NCBI GenBank assembly: GCA_030704615.1
Contig: CM060734.1
Coordinates: forward strand, 12,276,001 to 12,340,000
From: Takakia lepidozioides
Taxonomy: Eukaryota > Streptophyta > Takakiopsida > Takakiales > Takakiaceae
Length of the DNA: 64,000 bases
Direction: 5' to 3'
In this document: piece by piece, positions 10,488 to 21,300 of the stretch
Position numbering within the stretch: position 1 is the stretch's first letter
Layout of the letters: the number at the start of each line of letters is the position of its first letter
Made by a program: the position numbers and the translations under genes
Notes under the pieces: generated by a model
Told to the model about the DNA's origin: nothing
Databases searched by the model: none
What the model saw: the letters and a program-made list of their open reading frames with translations, nothing else

Positions 10488-12428
10488 ATGGAAGGGTTGA
10501 ATCAGGCACAATTGTTTACTGGACATCAGAGTGGTGGCCGTTGTACTACCTCCACCATCACTACTACTTTTAAAAGAGGACCCAGTCAGGGAATGGACAT
10601 GATTACATCTGGCACTCATGGGGATGTGAAGACACTGTGTAAGGTGGGAAGACTGAAAGAGGCACTGCATATTTTGGATCAGCAAGGCATTCTAGCAGAC
10701 TCCAATACTTACATCTGTCTCTTGCAAGGGTGCATGAAGGTGAGAGCCCTGGCAGAAGGAAAGCAGGTCCACGCCCACATTCTCCGAAGTGAATTCACGC
10801 CAAACATATTTCTAGTTAATACCCTCATCAACATGTATGTAAAATGTGGGAGCATGGTGGATGCACGACAATTGTTTGTGGAAACGCCCCAACGAGATAT
10901 ATTTACATGGACTATGATGATAGCAGGATATGTTAAGCATGGACACGTCGAGGAGGCTCTTAGAATCTATGAGCAGATGCATCAGGAAGGTGTGAAACCC
11001 AATGCGGTCACGTATATTACTGTCCTCAATGCATGTGCTAGCGCAGGTTCCCTGGAAAAGGGCAAGTTGATCCATGCTGACATCATTCAAGCTGGAATTT
11101 CTTCGGACTTAAATTTGGACACCACCCTTGTTCATATGTATGCCAAATGCGGGAGTGTAAAGGATGCACGTCAAGTGTTTGACAGAATGCCTAATCGAGA
11201 TTTGGTCTCATGGAGTGCAATGATTGCAGGATATGCTCAGCTTGGGCATGGTGAAGAGGCTCTCAAAATCTTTAGTGAAATGCAACAGGAAGGAGTGAAA
11301 CCTGACAGGGTCACATTTATCAGTGTTCTCAATGCATCTGCAAGTGTGGGAGCCTTGGAAAGGGTCAAGCAGGTCCATGCTGACATTATCAAAGCCAGGA
11401 TTGTGTCATATATCAATTTGGACAATACACTTGTTGATGCATATAATAAATGTGGGAGTGTGGAGGATGCGCATCAAGTGTTCAACAAAATGGTGAAACG
11501 AGATGTGTTTTCATGGACTACAATGATTGCAGGTTATGCTCAGCATGGTTGTGGTAGGAAGGCCCTCCGATTATTTGAAGAAATGCAATTGGAAGGCTTG
11601 AAGCCAGATGGTATCACGTTTATTTCAGTCCTCTGTGCATGCAGCCATGGGGGCCTAGTGGATGAAGGCTGTCACTACTTCGATTGCATGTGTCAAGATC
11701 ATGGCCTCACCCCAACAGTGGAGCATTTTGGCTGCATGGTGGACCTTCTTGGTCGTGCAGGGCTAGTGGATGAGGCGCATGATGTCATTGACAGAATGCC
11801 AATGAAGCCAGATGCTTTGGTGTGGGGGGCCTTGCTTGGTGCATGCAGAATTCATGGTGATGTGGAGGTAGCAGAACGTGCCGGAAAATGCATGCTCGAG
11901 TCGTATCCAGAGCACTCTGTACCTTATGTGCTGCTATCGAACATTTATGCTGCGTCTGGCAGGTGGGAGGATAAAGCGAAGGTGAGAAAAATGATGGAGG
12001 ACAGAGGTGTCAGAAAGGAGACAGGGTGCAGCTGCATTGAGATCAACAACCAGGTGCATGCATTCGCTACAGAAGACAGATTACATCCACAAATTGAGGA
12101 AATTCATTTTGAGCTGAAGAGATTGTCTGGGGAGATGAAGGATGCTGGTTATGTGCCTGACATGCGTTTTGTATTGCATGATGTGGATGAGGAGCAGAAG
12201 GAGATTTCTCTCTGCCATCATAGTGAGAAGTTGGCCATCGCTTTTGGGCTCATCAGCACACCCGCTGGGACACCTATCCGCATCATCAAGAACCTTCGGG
12301 TATGCGGTGACTGTCACACTGCCACCAAATTCATATCGAAGATTGTTGGGCGAGCTGTTGTTGTACGGGATTCCAACCGTTTTCACCACTTCCAAGACGG
12401 AGTTTGTTCCTGTGGGGACTATTGGTGA
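10488..12428 (+). CDS. DYW-type pentatricopeptide repeat protein (organellar RNA editing factor)
   Basis: Intronless 646-residue PLS-class PPR protein. A short divergent N terminus is followed from about residue 70 by PPR motifs in P-L-S order. Repeats such as FTWTMMIAGYVKHGHVEEAL and the LVxMYAKCG S-motif recur about every 100 residues. E and E+ motifs start near residue 445. The carboxy-terminal DYW deaminase domain holds the zinc-binding and catalytic elements HSEK, CGDCH and CSCG and ends exactly in DYW. The family binds single organellar transcripts and converts C to U. All key residues are present and there is no internal stop, so it looks functional. No clear transit peptide is visible at this ATG, so either a leader exon exists (candidate at 9.2 kb) or the true start differs. 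A decayed relative lies at 58-60 kb. Confidence 0.95.
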   Translation: MEGLNQAQLFTGHQSGGRCTTSTITTTFKRGPSQGMDMITSGTHGDVKTLCKVGRLKEALHILDQQGILADSNTYICLLQGCMKVRALAEGKQVHAHILRSEFTPNIFLVNTLINMYVKCGSMVDARQLFVETPQRDIFTWTMMIAGYVKHGHVEEALRIYEQMHQEGVKPNAVTYITVLNACASAGSLEKGKLIHADIIQAGISSDLNLDTTLVHMYAKCGSVKDARQVFDRMPNRDLVSWSAMIAGYAQLGHGEEALKIFSEMQQEGVKPDRVTFISVLNASASVGALERVKQVHADIIKARIVSYINLDNTLVDAYNKCGSVEDAHQVFNKMVKRDVFSWTTMIAGYAQHGCGRKALRLFEEMQLEGLKPDGITFISVLCACSHGGLVDEGCHYFDCMCQDHGLTPTVEHFGCMVDLLGRAGLVDEAHDVIDRMPMKPDALVWGALLGACRIHGDVEVAERAGKCMLESYPEHSVPYVLLSNIYAASGRWEDKAKVRKMMEDRGVRKETGCSCIEINNQVHAFATEDRLHPQIEEIHFELKRLSGEMKDAGYVPDMRFVLHDVDEEQKEISLCHHSEKLAIAFGLISTPAGTPIRIIKNLRVCGDCHTATKFISKIVGRAVVVRDSNRFHHFQDGVCSCGDYW

Positions 12429-15211
12429 AACAAGCAATATGCTTGAACGGAAGTGTGCCATTTGAATGGAAGGAGGAAGTCATAGCTTGGCATAGATTTT
12501 CAAGAAATTTGACATCAGTACATCACATTTGGTGAGATGCCCATGGTCTTCAAGAGCCAACCCTGCAGCAAGACTTCTTTGAAAGCAAACGAATAAGTTG
12601 GTCCCCAAGGACTGACTTGTGTATGGAGAATGATGGTAGTTATAACAGGTCCCAGACCAGGTCTCCTGATATTAAGCACCCACTTCAAATGGAAGATGTT
12701 AGAAGAGCCATATGAGCTACCTTTGTACCCAAGTTAAGCAAGGTTGCTTCTTCATAAAGTGAGGATACACCACCAAAGGAAACCACATTGGCCAGGAGGG
12801 AAAGCAAACTGTACACCCATAGCATCACTTGCAATGTGCTCAAGCAGTAGGTCCCCATGAAATTGTAGCTTGACAAGTAAGGACAAGTACCTTGCTTGTA
12901 GCCATACTGCCGCAGTAAGGTAATTATTAGCAGTTTGAACAGAGCTTTAGGCTTCCAGTCTACTGGAAGTTTGGACAATATCACCAATCATTACGACACC
13001 ATCTGTCGTGAAAAATTGGTGGATATCATGTCGACGATTATTGATGATCAGAGGTTCTTTGACATCCTTCAACAACTTCGTGCTCATCTCCCAAATGAGA
13101 AGAAGCCATGGCATCTAAAGATACAGGGAGGCTATACTAAGTTAACCACTTAGAGCGGGCTCTCAATCGACTGGTTCTGTTTTGGGCAGATTGTGTTACT
13201 AGGAACAGCCACATTCAAAAGAGTATTCATTGATCATGCCCAACATATGTTGGCTACTAGTGCATTACCTCGAGTCATTTACTGTACATGCTGGCAACCT
13301 CATACTGGAATGTACAATGTACAAAGCCAGGACTGAGGCCTTCCAGCTGGAAACAAATGTACTGCTGTGAAAGGGAGAGGATGTTTTTTATAGTAGTGTG
13401 GCATTTGGTGGGTCATAAAGCTTTTCTTGGGTGCTCCAGTGCTACCCCCTTTCCTCCCTTTTCGTTGCAGGAAAGAAGAGACAAAGGATAACACTATGAG
13501 AAAGGAAGATACATTGTTCTTTGACCATGACAGTGAGCCATGTAGTATTTTCAACATGCTGGACTGGCTTTCTGAGTCCCTCACATGGTGAAAATATGAA
13601 GAGTAACAGCTCCCTACAACTTATGCTCTGGAGTCTGCACGCATCCAAAGATAACTAGATATGTTGCTGATGGCATCTTTTCCAGTTCTCCTGAATGGGA
13701 AGGGTTTGTAGCCTTATTTCTTCCGCTATCCCATCAACTTCTGAACAGCCTCTTCTGAACACGTAAAGTACTGCTAGTTTTTTTCCTTCGTATTTACAGG
13801 GTGCTCCCGATGCAGAACATACAGCGGGTTCCTTCCCCCGAAAGGCCCTGGCCAGGCTGGCGAGGCTTCTTATGCAGGGCTTACAGTTCCTCCTCTTCAA
13901 AACTTTTACACATGGCAGCATGTGCTAAACGCTGGGGAACGCCCTGATTTTCGAGGCAAAGGGCCTTTGCCTCACACTAGCGCCCTGGGCTTGGGGCCCT
14001 TAAATCAGATAGCTGCGTTACCCTAAACTTTCGCCACCAACAGGAGAAATGTTGTCTAGTGATGCATTGAATCTTTTGGAATGCGTTTGTACTTTCCAAT
14101 GATCGACATGTCAATTCAAACTAAACATTAAATATTAAGGACAACAGTAAGCACACCACCTGACTGCCAATGCTATTCCACTTGATGCTATGAAGTACCT
14201 GTTCAGATGGTTCTAATCACATACAGCCAGGGTAACTCTACGCATGTCTTTGTACTGTACTCATATAGATCCATTCCCTGTTGACTAGTGAAGCACACTG
14301 CCATATTGCTAAAATCTTGCTATTTTCAACCAGGCCTGCACATTCCACATCATCTGCCTAACTGGAAATCCTCCATTGAATGTGACGCACAGCTGATAGT
14401 GCCATCTAGAAGAAAAGGGAAGTGTCTTGCATCCTCTTCTTATTGGCCGCAACCTTCCAACAGGATGCTGCCCAGCTTTTGATTGAGACATCTTACAAGG
14501 GAAATCCACCAAAAGGGTGGGTGAAACTTGTCCATTCCAGAGAACGCAGATACAGAGTCGTGCAGCTGAGTTGCAAGTGAGAAAGAAACTCGTGGAACAC
14601 CCTCATCCCGTAGAGAGTCTTTAAGCCAAGCTCCCTCCAGTGGCGTAAGTTTCTCATCGTCAAAGATACATTACTGTCTTCACTTGCAGGTAGGTATGTG
14701 CCCAATGAATCGAACACAGATTCCAGTAACAGGCCCAAGGGTAAAGAATCCAACATGTGCGCTTCTTGGCCAGCCCTGACGCCCGCAACAAATATAAATG
14801 CTTGACTGTGTGCCCGAACATACAAGGGTGCCCCTCCTCGATGCTCAGAACAAACCAAGTGGAACATCGTGTTGCTCCAATGCAATGCCAACCCCCTCCT
14901 CTATGTCTCAGATCCTTCATATATGTGTGTGTGCACGTGCCTTGCCTTTCCCCATCTTCCTGGCGCAACTTACAATGTCTTCAATATTGAGATTTCAAGA
15001 GCATCCAGAGCCACGGGGGGAGTCAGGGTAGCCCCATATAGTATCTTTGTGGTCATGAATGTCTTGTCACTTGACAAGGGCGTGCCCAAGATGGAGACAA
15101 CCAGAGAAGCCAACCAGTACTTTCTAGCAAAAGTATCTCATCTCTTTCTCTTTTGTTTTTGGATGACATAGACCATGGGAACCATGCAATCCCCACCTCC
15201 CTTTTACAACA
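12429..15211. other. Intergenic between PPR and UPF1 (convergent 3' ends)
   Basis: The PPR gene (+) and UPF1 (-) converge here, so both 3' untranslated regions should lie in this stretch. Open frames are short. One + frame at 12,935-13,153 (72 codons, acidic and helical) is unrecognised and has no supporting splice or repeat context. I see no RNA gene or transposon. Confidence 0.5.
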
Positions 15212-18200
15212 TCAGCCATTGTAGTGTCGGTGCTGGTGCTGTGTGGCCTGATGTTGTTGCTGTTGCTGCTGTGCCGAAGAGAGGGGCTGTGTGTACTGGG
15301 TGAATGGCTGTGAATACATTGGACCCATGATTCCCTGACATCATCAAGTTTCCTGATTAGACATACTCACTAATGATTGGTATAATCTGATGCACTGGTC
15401 AGATCACCTCAAATATAACCTAAGATTGCTTAGCCTCTTCTATAAGAAGAGGTTTCAAAGATAGAAGTGTAATATCTGCATAACTCCTTTTGATACATCC
15501 AGGACCCCATCAGAAACCTATTTCCTAAAACCCCATTTAGTAAGGAGCCATTAATTCGGCTGTGTGAACAGCATCCGCTGCAAAAAAGCTGCACAATAAG
15601 GACATATATTAGCTGCTGCCATCTTTTTGTCTCACACTTACATCGTCCAAGCATATTTAACCATCGACTGACAATGCTAGACATGATGAGTGCAATTGGA
15701 CATACCTGAGATTGAAGTTGACAACTGAGGCCGTAGTGCGATTGAGTGGAGGGACCATCCTGTGTGCAATCACCGAATCCCACCTGTGTGAACAAGCCCT
15801 GTGTCCCATGTGCCATAAAGTCCTGTCACACACAGCTCTTGCACATGAGTCAGAACTGCTGAACAACCAGATTTCCCCAAAATGAAATCGACGACCACAT
15901 GCCTTAATACTAAGGCAAGCACCCCCACTTCTTACCTGTGAAATGAAGTCGCTCCCAACTGATGGGTGCTGGTAGCTAGCTTGAGAATTTTGGTTGATAA
16001 AATCTCCACTGTAAGCACCTTGGCTTCCTTGAGTTACATACTCAACTCCATAGGCCCCCTGGGATGCCTGTGACAATCAAGGGATGATATAATTTAATGC
16101 TACTTAACAGACTCTGCATGCACATATGAAAACCCTACGGTGTTCAATAATGGTACATGTTGGAGATACCCTGACAAAATGAAATGGATCTATGGGAATC
16201 TTAACAAATGAAAGGGGGAACTGAATGTGGTTGAGCTGTTTTGCTGCTTGATTGCATGTTTCCCTAACTTCTGTGCATGCAACTGATTTTGAAGGTTGTG
16301 TCTCCAATTTGTGAGAGAGATGTTGGATATAGGAGCTGACAAGGTGCCTAAAACTAACGTCAAAACAGAAGGGACTGGACAAGTGGCTTTCCTGTTGGAG
16401 GATCCTTGCAATGTACAATTTCCTGTGGACAAGCTATTCCACACTCATTGACCTAACTATGCAATGCCTTCTGAGTTCCAACAACTTTGTCAAACTAGTA
16501 CTTTGAGGGGCCTTTCGGCCACTGAATGAGAACGTTAAGCTAAAAGCCCAAACAGAGTGAGCGCCCGGAGGTAAAGGACCATATGCAGATAATGAGGTCC
16601 ATAAGATTGGATTACTTGAGATGCTTGTGCCCATAAGAAGTCACGAGGTAAAAATACCTGCGTAGAGAAATCCGCACCCGAGTAGGCCACATGTGACCCT
16701 TGTGATTTGAAGTCCTCGCCAAGGAAATCCTGGAAAAGAAACCATGCAGCTTCAATCAAAGCTGTGGAGAGAGGTCTCACCATTGTATCCATTCCACAGA
16801 TCTGGGATCTCTGTAACTACAATAGATGAAAACATTCCAACACAACGACATTTCAAGTGGCTCAAATGTCATGTCCCCTCTGCTCACTTTCTCGCTCTGT
16901 CCTCTTCTCACAGAAGTATACCTGAGACATGCCACCAAGTGAGAAGCCATCTCGAAGACCCTGACTCAATCCTTGTGTTGGCATCTGCAATTTGCATCCC
17001 ACAACTGCATTAATGAACACAGCCAGAATCACTTCTACATCTTCAACCATACTGATCCCAACCTAATTGCAAAAATAAGTAACTCAAACCGTCCACTCTA
17101 GGAAACACCAATAGAAGACCGACAAAATTTTGCCAAAATAGCCAAGATCTCCAAAAGAGTGGTGTCTCATGACTGGGAGAAAGACCCAGAGAAAAGAACG
17201 GAAGAAAGGTTATGCAAAGGCAGAGTCAAATACCATCGACACCCATTGACACACCCATATCTTCAACCAACTCTATCTGTTGAGGGCAAGCCCACAATAC
17301 TGCTCACCTGGGTCATCAACCCCTGCTGTGTCATCGGTCCACCATTAGATGGTTGAGTTGCTGGACTATCAAGCCCTCCAAAACCAAACCCAGAGCCAGG
17401 GCTCGCATGCTGCTGTGATCCCTGCTGATGCGACAAGTGCCCCCCAATAGGCCCCCCAGTACTTCCCCGCCCAGCGCCAAATCCGCGGCTGCCAGCCTGG
17501 GGAACTTGTGGCATCCCTCCAATTGGACCATGCAACCCTCCTCGAGAGGGAATCGCATAGGGCTGGGTATGAGGGCCACCTGGGAAGGGTGGAAGGGGGA
17601 CTCGTGCTGATGCCAAGCCTCCATGGTGCGGGATGCCTGATTTGTGGGATCCACCATTTGATACTGGACCAAACTGCATATACCTGCTCCCTCCTATTTG
17701 AGCAGAATAAAACTTCCAAGGTCAGACTTCAATCCATCGGTGTTCAAGAGAGAATACTGGTGAAAGATTGTAAAACAAGACATTCCAAAATATTCAATTT
17801 TAAAATTTTACAAGTGAGGCAGGACATCAGCAGGCTTTTCACCTTTACAACCAAGGCTGACCAATCTGATTTAACCCTTCTACAATCCATGAGAAACACA
17901 CTGATGCATACACCCATAATTAGGGACACTTGTCGCACACTTGATCTCGGAGATGAGAGTTTGAGTCCAGGCAGGAACAGTTAGTGACCAAACTGTTGTG
18001 ACAGGAAACCAGAAAAGCCTCAAAAAATTACTTGTGCAAGACATTGATGTCCGAAGTAGCCTTTCCTTGCCAAACAGTAATGACCATGCCCCCATGCACC
18101 AACTGACCAGTAAGTAGTCCTAGAAAGATGCTGCAGAGATATGACAGTCAAGTAAGGCAACAGGTCACCAACCACTTCTTCCATCAACACTCCGGCCACG

Positions 18201-18326
18201 CCCACTGCGGCGATCAGGGAATCCTGCTCCCGATGCACTACTCGCAGTAGGAACTGGAACAAACCCTTCCCCAGGACCCAAGGCTGGCCCTCCACCTCCA
18301 GGGTAGACACGGCGATCATTGTACAC
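15212..18326 (-). other. UPF1: UPF1 exons 23-29: Gly/Pro-rich and SQ/TQ-rich tail
   Basis: Exons 23-24 are Gly/Pro-rich ([18 protein letters not shown]). Exons 25-28 (63, 72, 132 and 117 bp) are each multiples of three in phase 0, and each ends in a Ser-Gln or Thr-Gln codon pair (MSQ, STQ, ISQ, QSQ), as does exon 24 (MTQ). About 20 SQ/TQ pairs occur. In the family these are target sites of the SMG1 kinase, and their phosphorylation recruits decay factors. Exon 29 is Gln/His-rich with a run of six Gln and ends HYNG before TGA, close to the plant family ending. Confidence 0.92.
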
Positions 18327-21300
18327 CTGTTGTAAATAAAAAAGACAATGGAGTCGCTCCATATTATAGCTTTCCCAGACATGGGCTCTGAATAATAGAT
18401 GTGTAGGAAAACATATGAGAGGACCGCACACATGCATATAGCTATACCAAATGAGCATAGAAGCACAGGACATATGTACGTGGCCCCAGTGTGAACAAGC
18501 AGAATCCCCAGAGAATGTACGAGGTCCCTACATACATCACAAGTAGACCCATTGGCCAAGTCACCAGTCCCGAGAAGCCTTTGATGCAGAGTAAAATGCA
18601 CAATACGAGATCGTGCCATAGGAGTTTTGCTATACCACCTCATTACTGAGGCAAAAAGACTATAACCTTCACTTGCTTCTCACCAGCATCAATACAAAAC
18701 TAAGAAATCATGTTAAACGCCACCTTTTTGGGCTTCTGAAACTGCACCATACTTTGCTTCAGATTGTTAAGAGGCCCTTCCACCAGCACCTCATGCTCCT
18801 GAAACCCAACAAAACATTATTGTGATTAACAAGTAGATAATACATGCTGGGTGTGGTTTGACGATAAAAACAGAGAGGATAGATGATCGATCTTCCATAC
18901 CTTGTAATGTGTAAGTAGACTATTCCACAAAGGCTGCTTGCTGAGCACCTTTGGATTGCCGAGTATTACGATTCCATAGCGGGCACGTGTGAGGGCAACA
19001 TTCAGCCTCCGGGGATCATTCAGAAAACCAATCCCCTGCACACATAGACAATCGATTAAGGTCTGCGTAACTTAAACTGTGGGACCAGAGCTATAAGAAA
19101 CCATCCCCTACAACATTTCATAAGACCCGTAGCAACAGAGATCAAATGGGAAGTAGCAGCAGACAGACTGAAAGTACCCAAGGTTCCATACAAGGGGCCC
19201 AGAAGTTGCTTCACGGGTTCTTTCTCATGGCTGAGATACATGCCCTCATAAGTACTTGAAATGAAACTTGAGCCCATCCAAAGATCAAACACGGTTTCAG
19301 AATCCATGCCTCTTAACAAGAGCGGCCAACCAAAAGGTCCAGATTTACAGCTCTTACCACTGTCGTAAGACATAGCAACATGGTGCACAACCACAAGGCA
19401 TTCACATGATAAATTACAAGAAATAAAGGTAAATATACCTGGTGCTCATTGCTCCTTACGCATGAAAGGATGATGAAATCTTTCTCTCGACCTTGAAAAG
19501 AATCCACGCTTGCCACCTGCCACCGTTACCCTCGACTTCAGTGCAAAATTCAACAATTGACTGAACAACAACAGTGGGAATGATTACACGGAGCCTTTCG
19601 CCAGAAATTTGTCAAGGGAGGATATCTCATAGAAAGCAGTGCAGAACGAGAGTGTGTAAGTGCGAGCAACAAGATGGAGATCTGTGAGTGCGATGTTGTG
19701 AGGCACCACTGATAGTGATTTGCAAAACAAGATCTTAGTACCTCAATTTCCTTGTAAAGTTGCTGGCGGAGGTTACCATTTCTGGCCATGTGGTTCACAA
19801 TGTAGGCACGCTGACCCTCATATGGTGTGATGACACCAATCTGCTTGCACAACCACAGTTAAGCCAGGAGTGCCCTCACACTAAGATATACACAAGCAAT
19901 ATAGAGGTGACCTAAGGTGATGGAATTATGGCTCACACCAAATTGGAAGAGATCACTCTGAATCACTGCACATGTTTTGAAGCTAGGATTTTCAGTGAGG
20001 CAAACAAAATAGAACTTTTGCTGCCTATACAGGCATCTGAAGCTCCAAGTATGCTTGCTCACGAAACAGCACAGAAAAGCTCAGTTAGCCAGATTACATA
20101 TGATACAGAAAGATTATGCTTTCACATTCTGTAGTCACGTCTTCATGAAATACACAGAGAGGGTAGGTGATATGTGCACTCTATACAAGTTTGTGAGTGG
20201 AAACAATTCATAAGACAAGTACCTGGCTGGGGACAACCCCACTCCTTAGAAAACTTGAGACTATTTTTTCCACATTAGCAGCTTCAGTTCTGTTTAGATA
20301 CGAGGTTCCACTTGCGCTGATTTCTTCTTGCCCCATCTGAGTTCCAACCCAGAACAAAAACATATCATCTTCTAATATTCACCATAGATTACAGCTCCAG
20401 ATGAAGAGAAAGGTGATGTACAGCACCTGTCTAATCCTGAAGTGAGAAAGTGCAGCTAACCCATCCTATTTTCATACTAAAGATACGACATTCAAACCCA
20501 AAGCTTCCGGACAAAGGACGGGACCAAAAGTCAGAGACAACAATTTCATCACGTCCATATGTTGGCCCAGCCAGAAATGTGCAGAAGAAATTCATTTATC
20601 CCACCAAATTGACATACACCAAACGTTGCCTGGAGAAATGAAATGGTGCTTTATAATGTCCGCGGGAAGCTCTAAGAGCTTATAGGACAAGGACCAAAAG
20701 TCGGAGACTACGATTTCATCATGTCCATACGTGAGCCCAGCCAGATATGTCCAGAAGAACATTCATTTATCAAACCACATAGACATACACCAAACATTAC
20801 CTAGAGATTGTACTCATAAGACGTTGTTTGCCGTAGCCTTGTGGCCATTGACCCCGCGCCCAGTTTGAGCGGGAACAAAACGGACAGAACCTACCTCTGT
20901 CAGGGGCTGACGTTGGTAGTAAGACTTACCTCCATATAAAGAATTAATCCGGGTTTTCCAGATATCCTCTAGAAATCCCTTCACACAAGCATCAATCTGC
21001 TGTGTGTGATTTGCCCAAAAACTAGGCCTCAGGAGGGCCTGGGCTTTTGGCTCAGCCTCGAGACTTTCAAAGTTGGTAAACAGGGGTACAGGCACAATTC
21101 CCTTAATAGATTTGAAGAGAGCGTCTCTTTGGTGAGAGAACCCCGGACAGTGTATCAGAAAATGAATACTGTCTTCAGATTGCCCACACAACGGGCAATT
21201 GCACTCTCCCTTTCCTCTCTGCTTCTGTTTGCTGTTCAAAGGTAGGCTTCCTGCCCTGAGTTTAAATTTCAGTCTAGTGCCGAGAGTGGGTAGACCCTTG

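Noticed and set aside
12935-13153. 72-codon frame downstream of the PPR gene
   Set aside because: Too short and without motif or splice support. More likely chance sequence in the PPR 3' region.
18020-18168. Possible extra UPF1 exon between exons 23 and 24
   Set aside because: The open stretch ([17 protein letters not shown]) does not resemble any UPF1 tail sequence, and including it breaks the frame that joins exon 23 to exon 24.
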